Assembly (NCBI GenBank): GCA_024803745.1
Contig: JANJXV010000194.1
Location: 1,488,001 to 1,552,000, forward strand
DNA length: 64,000 nt
Source of the DNA: Megascapheus bottae
Taxonomy: Eukaryota; Chordata; Mammalia; Rodentia; Geomyidae
Direction of reading: 5' to 3'
The position numbers and the translations under genes are program-made. Under the pieces are notes generated by a model. That model saw only the letters and a program-made list of their open reading frames with translations, ran no database searches and was not told where the DNA came from. How positions within the stretch are numbered: the first letter of the stretch is position 1; each line of letters starts with the position of its first letter. This document shows, piece after piece, positions 22,743 to 34,305 of this stretch.

Positions 22743-24269
22743 CTTTCTGTTTTTTAAATTTTTTATTGTAATTAGTAAAAGGGTTAGATGATATTTGCCA
22801 GATAGAAGGTGCATTAATTCACATACATTGATACCCATTTACATGTCTTGGTACCCATTTCCCTCCAACCCCACACCCCCCACCCGTCTTGGTTTTCCCC
22901 CCTTCCCTATCAAATTTCAAATATCCAAATACAAATAAATTCAATATAACAGATAACAAAGTGAGATACTATACAAATATGGGAAAACCAAGGGACAGCA
23001 AACGAGATGAGAGACAACATAGTACATTAAGGACAACAATCATTCATTATGTGGCTTTTGTTTCAATATCCTGGAGGTCCTTTCATGTAGCTTCACATTA
23101 TATGGCCTTTTTCTCTATTGCAAATCTCTGCTAGTAGAGCCCAAGGTTTCTACTGATTATGAAGAATGAGGGAAACCACTGAGCCTAAGTTCCTTTGAGT
23201 CTGGCTTACTTCACTTAACATGATTTGTTCTAAGTCTTTCCATTTCCTAACAAATGGGGCGATGTCATTCTTTCTGACAGCAGCATAGAATTCCATTGTG
23301 TACAAATACCACAACTTGTTGATCCACTCATCAACTGAGGGACATCTGGGTTGGTTCCATATCTTTGCTATGGTGAATAGTGCTGCAATGAACATTGTTG
23401 TGCTAGTGGGTTAAGTATGCCCTTGTTTCTGGATTTTTGGGTAAATGCCAAGTAGTGGAATTGCTGGGTCATAGGGGAGTTCTATGTTTAGCCTTTTGAG
23501 GCACTGCCACACTGCTTTCCATAGTGGTTGAACGAGTTTGCACTCCCACCAACAGTGTAGTAATGATCCCTCCTGGCCACATCCCCTCCAGCATCTGTTG
23601 TCATTCGTTTTCCTGAACCTGGCCATTCTAACTGGAATGAGTTGGAATCTTAGAGTTGTTTTGATTTGCATTTCTTTTATGACCAGAGATGTGGAGCATT
23701 TCTTCATGTGTCTGTAGGCCATTTTTGTTTCTTCTTCAGAGAAGACTCTCTTTAAGTCTTTGGCCCATTTTGTAATGGGATGGGTGTTACTTTGGAGGTT
23801 AGTTTTGGAGTGATTTAATTTTTAGAGTTGTTGATTTATTTAGATATGAGGCCTTTGTCCGTTTTTTGGTTGGTGAAGATCTTCTCTTACTCTGTAGGCT
23901 TCCTGATTAGTTTACTAGCTATATCCGTTGCCATACAAAAGCTCTGCAGTTTAATGCAGTCCCACTTTTCCAGCCTTTCTCTGATTTGTTGTGATTCTTG
24001 GTCCTTATTAAGAATGTTTCGACCTGTGCCACGGAGGCCTAGTGTATCTCCTATTCCTTCCTGTAAACTTTTTAGTGTGTCAGCTTTTACCTCCAGGTCT
24101 TTGATCCATTTGGAGTTAATTCTAGTGCAAGGTTACAAAGAAGGATCCAACTTTAGTTTTCTGCAGGTGCTTAACTAGTTCTGCCAGCACAACTTGTTGA
24201 AGAGGCTATCTTTCTTCCATTCTATGTTTGGCCATAGGACTGTGGTTTAATATCAGGGTCCGCAGTTCT
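22743..24269 (-). mobile_element. L1 ORF2 C-terminal part and 3'UTR (arm 1 and spacer)
   Basis: On the minus strand: SLFNK near 24200, INSKWIKDLE, then [30 protein letters not shown] (23722-23411) and MFIAALFTIAKIWNQP to the ORF2 stop at 23150. A 3'UTR with a G-rich run and an A-rich tail ends at 22743. The arm 1/spacer boundary (23420) lies inside it. One frame break separates the two main ORFs. Confidence 0.9.
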
Positions 24270-24366
24270 ACTTTTTCAGATATAACCAACCTAGACCTCT
24301 GTAGCTGGCAGACACTAGATGTTCACAAGTTTTGATTGGTATTATCACTCTTTCTTTTTGTGCACT
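24270..24366 (-). mobile_element. L1 5'UTR fragment abutting the third unit copy
   Basis: 97 bp nearly identical to 20861-20957 in the same orientation, which is L1 5'UTR. It is joined directly to the ORF2 C-terminal fragment at 24269, so about 4 kb of L1 is missing between them. Its other end is the first base of the third RalGDS-like unit copy. Confidence 0.85.
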
Positions 24367-24574
24367 TGGCCATCATCTGAACCCCCTAGGCAGCTTCCTG
24401 ATCCCTCACTTTGTCCTGCTCCTTGTGGAGGGAATGTCACGTGTACCCAGAGCTGTCCCTGCATACAGGACAGGATGAGCTGGGGGAAGATGTTCTCTGT
24501 GTTTTTCCACAGCCTATCCCGGCCTCTTCTTGTGTCTGATTAGACCAAGAGAGTACCAGGTTCCCTCTCATACT

Positions 24575-24695
24575 CCTGGTTCTTTTTCTTTTACAGTCAT
24601 GAGGCTTGAACTCAGGTCCTGGGTACTGTCCCTGAGCTCTTTTGCTCAAGGTTGATGCTCTACCATTTGAACCATAGTGCCATTTCCAGCTTTTC
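24575..24695 (-). repeat. SINE right-half monomer in unit copy 2
   Basis: Plus strand: GTCATGAGGCTTGAACTCAG, CTGTCCCTGAGCTCTTTTGC, CTCTACCATTTGAACCATAG. Same element as 6985-7105 in opposite orientation. Confidence 0.75.
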
Positions 24696-25404
24696 CTTTT
24701 CATGTGGATCTCTGATATGTCCAGTGCTGTGCCTGCAGGGAGGCACTCACCCCACAGACAGAGCCACCTCTGCCGTGACTGTGACTGCCCACAACCCTCA
24801 CACCCACTCCTTGCACACCCCTCGACTCCAGTTTTAGCTCCTCTTGGACTGGGTGTCCAGCCTACCCCTTCCTACACTCACAAAGGGTCTACAATTGTCT
24901 TCCCAGGGTCCTCTCTTCTGCCAGCCAGAGTACAGACTGTGCACATCTTGACGATCACAGAGCTCAAAGCCAAAGTCTGAGATGCAGAAGGGGGTGACCC
25001 AGTAGCTGCACAGGGCCCATGGATCATCCTGTGCATCCCCCAGCCTGTGACTTCCCCCACCCCCTTGGCAGGGAAGCTCCGTGCCCACATCCTGATCCCT
25101 GGTCCCCTCCAATTCCATTCTCCCTTGGATTTTGCAGACTGTCTACCATCAGGATCTAAAATTCTATTCATCACTTTATGTCCTTATCACTGACTTGCTA
25201 CTTTGGCAGGATCTCCCCGTGCCTGGAGAGTGGGTACTCTCTGTGGAGAAGTTGCCCCAGGAAAAGAAATATGCACTTCATGTGAGTGTAGGACAGGGCA
25301 GGGGGGCTCCCTAGGATCAGAAGCCACAGGAGGGTTGCAGATGGGGGAATGCTAGGGGCCCCAAGGTACAGTGGGAGTTAGGGCACAGTTGGTTCCTTCT
25401 GCAG

Positions 25405-25824
25405 GGTTGACACCGCTTCCCAAACCCAACAGAATGAGGTTCACATTACAGATGTCAGAGACAGTGCAGATTGCCAATGGGCCCAGGGGTCACTGTCACC
25501 CCCAGATGCTGGCTGCATGCTGGGATGCACGCAGAGATATTTTCAAGATCAGATAATGAGGATGTTGCAGGGTGTAACCATTCTTTTCAGATTGCTCTCT
25601 AGCTCTCTTGAGCTTCATCTCTATCTTTGTCTTTTTCTTGGCAGTTAACTGGAAATGAGAGTTTCATGGACTTTCCTTTCTTGTCTGGCTTCAAACAGAA
25701 GCTATGCACAGTTTTCAAACCATACCCTACTGAAGAAGGGAAGCTTGATCTGGTGCTTAACTGGGTTGCACTTTGGCTCCGTTTGCTATGCCTCACGGGT
25801 GGGGGCTCATCATTTGTAGACTAA
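25405..25824 (+). other. Unrecognised candidate exon pair, copy 2
   Basis: Counterpart of 6266-5847. Segments are 25405-25552 and 25645-25824. The donor reads ATAATG instead of GTAATG, so normal splicing would fail here. The second segment stays open (LTGNESFMDF, then GKLDLVLNW). Confidence 0.3.
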
Positions 25825-26479
25825 GATCTCATGACCTTCAAAGCCAAATGCTACCTGAAAGTTCAGGGTCCCAGCCTATGTGTTGGGCCGGGGTGAATAC
25901 ATTCTCTGTTATGCTGGGTCATCAACCCATGTTTTAAGCTGGAAGTAGGCAGTGCCACATTTGATAAGAACATCTGCCAGAGATTGTCACCTCATGAAAG
26001 CAGATTCTAAATTTGTATTCCATTTCCTGTGGTGGAGAAATCCCCTCCAAGTTAGACAGGCTCACATCCACCTGCAGGTCACACACCGAATGCACCCTTG
26101 AGTGTCCTCATGGTATTGGGATCTAATTTTGTAGGGAATGCTGGTTTAGTCCATGAATTAGCTGGACAAGTGATGACAAACGTGTTGTGGATTAATATGA
26201 GAACAATTTAAGAAGCCCGGGAGGAGCATCAACCGGACCCTCTGTGGTGCTATAAATCTGATAGGATGTTCCAGACTGAGAAACAATCACATGGCTTTGT
26301 GTTTGGCATCCAGACAAGTGAGCGCATGCCTTAGCTGTCAGCCAATACAGAGGAGGACATGAATAAGTGGTTGGAAAGCATCTGTCAGACCCCTGTCTGG
26401 GGGCAGGTTGAGAGAACATAGGAAGGTAGATACCATGGCTGTGGTGGGCCCAAAAAAAGGGTAAAAGAGGCAAAGGAAC

Positions 26480-26690
26480 CAGGTACTGGTAGCTCAAGAC
26501 TGTCATTCTAGCTACTCAGGAGTTTGAGATCTGAGGATCACAATTCAAAGCCAGCCCAGGACAGAAACTCCATGAGACTCTTATCTGCAATAAACTACTG
26601 AATGCAAGAAGCTCAAGCTCAGTGACAGCATCCAGGCCTAGCGTTCAAAACCCAGGACTGCCAGTAAAAAGTATCAAAGGACAAGAAGCT
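26480..26690 (+). repeat. Composite SINE in unit copy 2
   Basis: GGTACTGGTAGCTCAAGACT, CTAGCTACTCAGGAGTTTGA, AGACTCTTATCTGCAATAAA and a decayed right half. Counterpart of 4990-5215. Confidence 0.78.
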
Positions 26691-27734
26691 GGCCAAAAGT
26701 TAGAGGGACTCTATCTTGACAAACAATACAATGGTAAGTTGCACTCAGAAGACTTGCACAAAATCTGGAAATGCCTGAGACCTATCTATGTATGTTTCCT
26801 GTTTGTCTAAATACATATGTTTATGCATTTATATATTAGTATAGAGAGACAGATCAATACATATGAATATACATATATACATAGCCAGACACTTATGGGT
26901 GGGTGGAATACTGTGTGAGAGTTTGTGTTTGTGTTTTGTGGATGGCTATCTCTGTTTAAGAAAAATAGAAAATATGTAAATATCTTTAAAAAAACTTGGT
27001 AAAATATAGAGAGACATAAGCTCTTGAGGGAATCTGAAATGACAAGATTATTCACAGGCACGTTTATCCTTATGGATTCCTCAGCAAGTTTTAATTTTTT
27101 CATTATTTTCTTTCTTTTTTTGAACCAGTGCTAAGGATTTCTCTCAGGGACCAGGTGCTGCCAATTACTAATTTTCTCATGGGTGGTACAAGAGGAACTG
27201 AGCCACAGTTCCACTTTTGCCTTATTTATTCGTGCTTAACTGAAGATAAAGATTTCTATCAGTGACTTTCTTTCAAGGGCTGGATTCTAACGAGGATCCC
27301 CAGACCTCAGCCTTCTCTATAGCTACAATTAACAATATGAGAACCCAGCACTGGGTTCCAATGCACAGGGCAAGAAATTGAGTGAATCTCTCAACTTCAA
27401 TTAGCTATCATCAGCTAGAAGTGAAAGACCAATACCTTTGCGGAAAAGATGCTGAGGGTTATCACACAGGCCCTATGAGTAAGCCCTAAACCCTGTACAC
27501 ATGTGTGCATGCACACATTGGCAGATACACACACACATGCACACACACAATATCTCAGGCAATATTGTATTTTGAATTAATATCCAAAGATTGGACAACA
27601 GGATAGCAAGTAATAAAATCTGTTTTTCTTGTCTACATTGAGGGAAAGGGATAAGTCACAAGATGCAGAAGCGAAGAATTCAGAGGCAAATGCTGTGAGT
27701 GAATAACTTGTAAAAAGCACATTTCTTTTCTTTT

Positions 27735-27935
27735 CTTTTCTTTTGTTTTTTCTGCCATTCCTGGGGCTTGAACTCAGGGCCGGAGCACTGCTCTTGGCTT
27801 TTCCCAAGTCTAGCCCTCTGCCACTTGAGCCACATTGCCATATGGATTTTTATATCTGTGTGATATTAAGGACTCAAACCTAGATCTTCATGGATGCTAG
27901 GCAAGCACTCCACCACTGGGCCAAACTCTAAACCC
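27735..27935 (-). repeat. tRNA-like dimeric SINE in unit copy 2
   Basis: Plus strand: GCTTGAACTCAGGGCCGGAG, GCCACTTGAGCCACATTGCC, GATGCTAGGCAAGCACTCCA. A TTTTC-rich tail precedes it. Confidence 0.8.
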
Positions 27936-28704
27936 CGATAAAGTATGTATAAATAGTCATCATCATCATATCAAAATATCCTTTCTCCTACAAAGAATGA
28001 ACACTTATCTATGTCTCTAAGACTTTTTTTTTATGTCACCAATGCTTCTGTGATTTTCCCACTTGCATTTTTACAGATGACAGCACAGATATTCATCAGG
28101 AAGACAAATAGATTAGGATACAGAAACCTAACAACGTCGTAGTAGATTGAGGTGAAAAATATGTGCAAGATGGCCTGGGTGTTTCATCTATTTGTAGAGT
28201 GCTGGGCTACCACACAAAAAGACTCCGGTTTGATTCTGCAGTACCATATACATAGAAAACGCTGGAAGTGGTGCTGTGGCTTGGTGGGACAGCTATAGCC
28301 TAAAGAAAGCCTAAGAACAATGGTCAGGGTCTGAGGTCAAGTCCCAGGACTAGCAAAAAAAAGGTGCAAGAGGCAAAATGCAAGCTGAGAAGGCACTGTG
28401 AAGCAAAATGTCTTGTGAAGGGTAAGGGGAATAGTGACAGTTAACTTTGGATCTTACCTAAGAAAGGCTCCTTGAGCCTGAGACCAGGCTAGCACTTACG
28501 CCTAGTTAATGACTTGGGATTTGAACAAAAAGGTGTGCTGTTTACTACATCCATATGTGAGGTGGGAAGGGAGATTCAGCCTCCAGTATGTCTTTCGGGA
28601 GGTCTTCTGTGAGCAAGGAGCTTTGGTCATTGGGCCGTGAAAGGTGACCCTACCTCCCTCACAAGAGAACAGAATATGGAACCCTGGTAACCAAGCCACA
28701 GTAT

Positions 28705-28950
28705 GTGACAACCAGCTCAAGCCAGCTCCCTTGGCCTGTGGCTCAGGAGGAAGAAAGATGTTGCTGTGCTGTTGCCAAAGGTCAGGAGGCTCGGATCTCA
28801 GGCATGAGAGATATGGATGTCTCACTTGAAGAAGTAGATGCTGGATCAGGGCCAAGACAAAATTCCAGTATATCAGGCATTTCTCTAGGAAGAAAGCCAG
28901 GAAACTCCAGGGAAACTCAGATGAGGTATATTGAGAGGAAACCTATTTGA
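28705..28950 (+). CDS. Candidate exon upstream of REM, copy 2
   Basis: Same 81-codon frame as at 2968-2723, about 170 bp upstream of the REM exon of copy 2. It reads AQEEERC where copy 1 has AKEEERC. No domain is recognised. The evidence is conservation of frame among five copies only. Confidence 0.3.
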   Translation: MTTSSSQLPWPVAQEEERCCCAVAKGQEARISGMRDMDVSLEEVDAGSGPRQNSSISGISLGRKPGNSRETQMRYIERKPI

Positions 28951-29121
28951 ACCCATCATCCTGCCCACACACTACAACCTTCTTGTGTGCTTTCAAGTGA
29001 CTCTACTGAGATTAGAGTGTGTCATTTCCAATCTACTCTATTCCAATTCCTCAGTGTGAAGTGTGGTCCCATTCCTACGTTTGAAATATCCACTGTTTTG
29101 CCAACATAGTGTGATGGTAAG

Positions 29122-31419
29122 TCAGCTCAGACTCTGAATGAGCCTTGTAACCTATGGATCCTGGAGGAAGGCCTGTTGGAGATGCTGCTGACAAAGCTGA
29201 TCCCTGCCTACCAGAAAGGTGATCTCTTTTATGTGGGGAACTTCCTGCACAATTTCAAATAGTGGAGGACAATGTAGTAGTTGCTGGAAATTCTCTTGAA
29301 AAAGTGAGTGTTCCCCCTCCAAACCCAGGTTTGCTCACCCCTCCTGGCCAAGTCTTGGAATACTTGGCTCCTCTCTGAGCCTGTTTGGTTCACTGGGGTG
29401 TTCACAGGGGAGCTAAGCATGATACAAGTGCACAAACTACTTCATTAAGACTGGGACACCATGCCATTTCATTTCCCTCACAAGCTACTGGAGTCTCAAC
29501 AGTGTGCTTACTGAGAAGTTGGATTTCAGGCATGAGTAAGTGGCTCCCAACTGCAGCCCTCACCTAGGTGACATCCTAGGAAATCCCATTTCCCAGTAAG
29601 AAATGAGGTGTCAGTACTAATGGCGGAGGCCTGTGAAATACTGGAGTCAGAGGAAAAGCTGGGGGCTGAATCACTTTTGAGCCATCAGGGAGGGATTGTG
29701 ATAGCTTTGCCTGTTAGAACCTGAAAGCATTTACATTTTGGTGTGTGGTCCAGTGCTGCCACTTGAACCTGAACCCAGGTCTAAATGCCATCCCTTTGGT
29801 GTTCAAAATTTAGCCCTGTACCATTTGAGTCATAGGTCAAGTTCTGGCTCTTTGCTGCCTAATTGAAGACAAGTGCCTTTAGACTTTTACTGACTAGACT
29901 GGCTTTCCACTGTGATCTTCAGAGCTCAGCCTGCTGGGTGGCTAAGATTAGAGGAATGAGCATTTAGTTCTTTATTTAGAGCATTCACTTATTGATTTAT
30001 TTAGAGCATTTACTTAGTTAATTTAAGGTGCGTTTACTTTGGACAGATGCATAGAGGCCTCTCTCAGAAGCTTCTGGAAGTGGGGTTTAAAAGTCATCCT
30101 GTTCTCGAGTGTCTCTTACCCCCCTCCCAGCACATAAGTGCACATCTCTGCAGGACAGCCACAGCATTAGAGTCCTGCAAGAAAAGGGCTTTTGTAGAAG
30201 GCTCAGGATGGAGAGAGAAGGCTCTCACTTTCCTTGTACCGAATGTGCCCACAGCATCATGTGTCCCATCTATACAATGTGAATGGACTTCTACCCCAGT
30301 GATTTCTACGAGTTCAAGAACTGCCACACCCTGACACAACTCAAGCTCTATATGAGGCTCCACATGCCGGCTTTGGACCTGCTCTTCTAAACACATACTT
30401 TTTGACCAGCTGGAGGAATGTGCGAACAGTAAGACCAAGAAAAAGTAGAAGTACTGGTGTGGGTGCCTCAGAGCCTGTGAGTAGGAAGCCCATGTGGTCT
30501 AGATATTGGTTGGCCCTTACTTCTACAGAGCTTGGCAAAATGCCCTTTATGGCTGGTGTCAGCCAGGTAATGTCTGTCCTCTGAAAGGACTCGGGAATAA
30601 GCACTCATTAGAAAGACCCTACACCTCCTCAGTGTTCAGTCCAAACTCCAGTTCTACAGGTTCCTCCATTAGATCCTCATGGAAGTTGAGTGACACTTCA
30701 ACTTGCAGAGTCCACTCTGTCCACTCTGTACCTATTTCCATTCTTAGGTTTGGGTCATCATGGAAGAGCTTATCCTGAACTCCGGATGAAAAACACACCA
30801 ATGGAGCTGGTGACTGATGGAGAATGAGAATCATCACTGCACTCCAGAAAGCATGGGCCTTCTGTAGAAATTACCAAACAGGTTTAGAGTCCTGTGGATA
30901 TACCTTTTGCTCTGAACCCCATGTGTGACACAGTTGAACCTGCAGATACTATGGAGGAAGAAAAAGAGCAGCCAGATTTCCTTCCGTTTCCTTTCACACT
31001 CCACCCAGAGTCAGTCCATCTGAGTCAGAGTAACACTCCACTTATTGTGCAAGCTGAAGGGGCACACGCTGGGCTCATGGAAAATGTCCCCATGGGAAGC
31101 AGCAAGTGTACTCTCAATACTGGATTCATTGGAGGAAAATGAATCCATCCTCACAGAATATCCAGACCCATCCATCTCGCTAAAAGAGACTCAATCTCCA
31201 TTCGACAAACCAGAATCCTTCCCCCTCTTAACTCAGGAAGGACATTCTTTTTCTCATGAGGAAGGAGACCCTTCTGAGGACTCTGAAGTAGAATTACTGT
31301 CTGAAGGCAACTTGGAGGCCAGTCTGGATTTAGAGCTTCCCTGTCCCCTTCCTAAAAAGACATCTCTTTATCTTGCTCTCATGATTCTTGTCAAGTATTC
31401 ATTGTATTTACTTTGCTAA
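29122..31419 (+). pseudogene. RalGDS-like pseudogene, copy 2 (in spacer)
   Basis: The REM exon 29122-29303 has the frame and lesions of the other copies: TAG at 29260-29262 and TAGTAG at 29275-29280, where the family has Ala and Gln-Gln, followed by a GTGAGTG donor. This copy reads PAYQKGD where copy 1 has PAYQRGD, a change shared with copy 3. The second REM piece is about 30245-30390, with TGA at 30280-30282 and TAA at 30388-30390. Between them are the family-like spacings DFYPSDF, LTQLKLYMRL and HMPALDL. The acidic linker ORFs are 30894-31142 and 31045-31419, in different frames, implying a frameshift near 31100. It is the most complete of the three copies, but clearly not functional. Confidence 0.7.
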
Positions 31420-31718
31420 CTATTAAACTCTCATTGTTAATATTATGGTGTGCAGTTCTTCAGTGCTTATTATACTGTGTTTTATTTTCCACTTATAATG
31501 TGAGACCTCAGACACATAGGTCCTGGGTGGGCCAAAAACCAGACAGGTCTGGTCCCATAGAAGACAACCTTACTGGATATACAGGGAACTATGAAATGCA
31601 TGGAATCACCAGGAATCCAGGCCAGCCCTCCATGGAAAGTCAAGTCAGCTACCAAAGCTTAAGGACAGAGCCGATGCCTGGAAATGTGTTTTGTCAATCG
31701 GGAGAAGTGCCAGAGTAA
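31413..31718 (+). other. Conserved open frame after the linker, copy 2
   Basis: A 101-codon version of the frame at 260-12, ending GEVPE and TAA. It starts with a hydrophobic stretch translated from AT-rich sequence, which makes a real start here doubtful. Function unknown. Confidence 0.25.
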
Positions 31719-31834
31719 CTGTAATATTATGTGGGACTCTGTTCTGTGAGTTCAAGTCTGTTTATATATCCATTGTGCTTTGTACAAATATTTAAGAAAA
31801 TTAAAACTCCACAATAGCATCAAAAATCTACTTT

Positions 31835-32025
31835 GGCTTTGAATGTGGCCTAGTTGTAGAGTGCTCGCCTAGTATACAAGAAGACCTTGATTCAATTCCT
31901 CGGCACTGCATACACAGAAAAAGCAGATTGGGCACTGTGGCTCAGGTGTCAGAGTGCCACCCTTGAACAAATGTGGCCAAGGACAGTTCCTGGTCCCTCA
32001 GTTCAAGCCCCAGGACTAGCCAAAC
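31835..32025 (+). repeat. tRNA-like dimeric SINE in unit copy 2
   Basis: GAATGTGGCCTAGTTGTAGA, TTGATTCAATTCCTCGGCAC, CACTGTGGCTCAGGTGTCAG, CAGTTCAAGCCCCAGGACTA. The same element is at 63055-63245 in arm 2. Confidence 0.82.
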
Positions 32026-32149
32026 AAGAAATCATACCATTTTCCACACATTTGGAAATAAATCTGTTTTATCTAACCCTACTTCTTTTTTGCCAGTCCA
32101 GGGTGTGTGCCACCAAGCCAAACTACTGGCCCCCAACCTTACTATTTTT

Positions 32150-32600
32150 AATCATTTAATTTTTTTACATAATCATATTTCATGCTGTCTGTATTAATAC
32201 CATAAACAGTACTCTTAGTGTAATAATGTTAAAGGTAAAACATAAGAAATTAATAACTAAAATTCCTTTTTTATTATTTTTATAGCATTACTACAATTTT
32301 ATGAGAAAAATTATCTAGAATGTTTATTTTAGAGTTCAAGTAATCCATTTTGATAAATATATCATCCTACATCATTTATTTGAACACATTTTAAACTATT
32401 TTTTTCAGGAATGAAAATACATATATATTTGTTATAATTGACATTTATGACTTGGGGGGAAGGGAAAGAGAAAACGGGGAAGGGGGTAACAGTGTTTACA
32501 AGAAATGTACTCATTACATATGTAAGAGCAATCTCTTTGTATATCACCTTGACAACAATTTTTTTGAAAAGTACAATAAGTTTCTATGTCTACTTTAGGC
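32150..32600. other. AT-rich sequence of the unit, no gene seen
   Basis: Shared with 63370-63820 of arm 2 and not coding. It includes a purine-rich run at 32452-32490 and a motif also found at 39080-39100 that may be a retroelement tail. Confidence 0.5.
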
Positions 32601-32604
32601 AGAA

Positions 32605-33395
32605 TTTTTTTTTGCCAGTACTGGGCTTAGACTCAGGACCTGAGCACGATCCTTGTTTTTGTTTTTGTTTATTCTTAAGGCGCAAGTTGTATCACATGTG
32701 CCACAGCACCACTTTTATCTTTTTTTATCTATGTTGTGCTGAGGAATTGAACTTGGGTCTTCATTCATGCTCGGCAAGAACTCTTCCACTAGGCTTAACT
32801 TATGGCCCCAGTGGGAAGGAAGTTTTCCATAAAATATGTAGGAAATATGTACACTTAGGAAAAGCCATCAAAAATAGAAGAAAAATTATATACTTAGATA
32901 ACGACATGCCAGTATTATGGCAGATCTCTGTAATTCTAGCTTCAAGAGTGGCCTATTTGGACCGGGAGTTGGCTGGCTGAAGTAAAGTGCTATCCTTGAG
33001 CAAGCCCTAGGACAGTGCTCTGGCCATGAGTTGAAGCCATAGGAAAAGCAAAAAATAATAATTTAATGCCCATGACTGGTGGCTCACCCTGGTAATCCTA
33101 GCTACCCTGGAGGATCGAGGTTCAAAGACGGCCCAGGCATAAAAATCTGTGAGAATCTTATTTCCAAATAATCCAGAAAATTCAAAATGACAATGTGCCT
33201 CAAGTGGTAGAGCTCTTGCCTTGAGCTGAAGAGCTTAAGGTAAACATCCAGGCCCAGAGTGCAAGACCCATGAGTGAAAAAAAGAAAAAGAAAGCCCTTA
33301 TCTAAGGCTGGAGTGCACACTAGTGGTAGTTTGCTTGCCTAGTATGCACAAAGCCCTGTGTTCAATTACACTATTCCACTTACAAGAAAAAAAAA
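32605..33395. repeat. SINE cluster at the right end of unit copy 2
   Basis: A minus-strand dimeric SINE (32605-32810; GGCTTAGACTCAGGACCTGA), a decayed plus-strand piece (32890-33050), a composite plus-strand SINE (33060-33290; CTGGTGGCTCACCCTGGTAA) and the start of another (33305-33390). Only the first can be compared with arm 2. Confidence 0.72.
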
Positions 33396-33399
33396 GCTG

Positions 33400-33592
33400 G
33401 AAATGATCTCAGAAGCTTGGGTTCTGAGGATCACAGTTCAAGCCAGGCCAGACACTAAAGTCCATGAAACTGTTACTTCCACTTAAGCACCAGAAAACCA
33501 GAAGTGATACTGTGGCTCAAGGTGTTTAAGGTTGTAGCCTTGAGCTGAAGAGCCCAGGGACACTGCCCAGGTGCACAATTAAAGTCTTACAA

Positions 33593-33595
<3 letters not shown>
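33400..33595 (+). repeat. Composite SINE, 5' truncated
   Basis: GAGGATCACAGTTCAAGCCA, AACTGTTACTTCCACTTAAG, ACTGTGGCTCAAGGTGTTTA, GAGCCCAGGGACACTGCCCA. Ends in the GA microsatellite. Confidence 0.78.
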
Positions 33596-33662
<67 letters not shown>

Positions 33663-33755
33663 CAGAGAGAGATGCAGAGAGAGAGGCAGAGAGAGAGAGA
33701 AAGACAGGCAGACAGACAGAGACAGACAGAGACAGAGAGACAGAGACAGAGACAT
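33594..33755 (+). repeat. (GA)n / (CAGAGA)n complex microsatellite
   Basis: A pure GA run, then CAGAGA and CAGACAGA units. It creates long Arg/Glu- or Ser/Leu-rich chance frames on both strands. Confidence 0.97.
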
Positions 33756-34300
33756 CAAACAGTCAGGCACTGCTGGCTGAAGCGTGTAATTCTACCTACT
33801 ATGGAGGCTGAGATCGGAGGATCTTGGTTCAAAGCCCAAAGCCAGCCTGGACACTTGTTTGTGAGACTTACATCACCAATTAACTACCAGAAACCAAAAA
33901 TGGAGCTGTAGAGGAAGAGCGCTAGCCTTGAGCTGAAGAGGTCAGGGACAGTCCAGGCCCAAAGTCCAAACACCATGACGAATCAATAATAAAAAAAGAA
34001 GATAGCTAATAGTAATGATGAATAATTTTGGGCTGGGAGTTTGGCCTAGTGGTAGAGTGCTTGCCTAGCATGCACGAAGACCTGGGTTCAATTCCTCAAT
34101 ACCACATACATAGAAAAATGCTGGAAGTGGTGCTGAGGCTGAAGTGGTAGAGCCCTAGCCTTGAGAAAATATAAGGACAGTGCTCAGTCCCTGAGTTCAA
34201 GCCCAGGACTGGCCAAATCAAAGTAGTAGAGCACTGGCATTGAACTGAAGATCTGAGGAACAGCCCAGGCACAGAGTTCAAGCACCGCAAACAACAACAA
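33755..34300 (+). repeat. SINE cluster in spacer
   Basis: A composite element (33757-33990; CAGGCACTGCTGGCTGAAGC), a well-preserved dimeric tRNA-like element (34030-34215; GGCCTAGTGGTAGAGTGCTT, GGGTTCAATTCC, GAGTTCAAGCCCAGGAC) and a right-half fragment with an AAC-rich tail (34217-34305). Confidence 0.83.
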
Positions 34301-34305
34301 CAAAA

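Larger units (their letters stand above)
24367..32780 (+). repeat. Third copy of the outer-arm segment (RalGDS-like unit)
   Basis: Collinear with 55784-64000 on the same strand, at an offset of 31674-31684 that falls to 31220 beyond the arm 2 deletion. It is in reverse orientation to 1-7570. It begins abruptly at the edge of an L1 5'UTR fragment. It lacks about 260 bp present in both arms (55868-56127 in arm 2), where 'gtgtacccag' is joined directly to 'agctgtccctgcat'. It keeps the 459 bp that arm 2 lost. Its right edge cannot be set because the comparable arm 2 sequence leaves the window at 64000. Confidence 0.92.

Noticed and set aside
27480..27550. CA/TG-rich stretch as a possible Z-DNA regulatory site
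   Set aside because: Short and imperfect, repeated only because the unit is duplicated. No supporting signal.
31400..31550. A special hairpin or origin at the palindrome centre
   Set aside because: The axis falls inside the third unit copy, which is not itself symmetric there; the spacer is ordinary duplicated sequence.
33579..33770. Ser/Leu-rich frame on the minus strand resembling a membrane protein
   Set aside because: Translation of the GA microsatellite.
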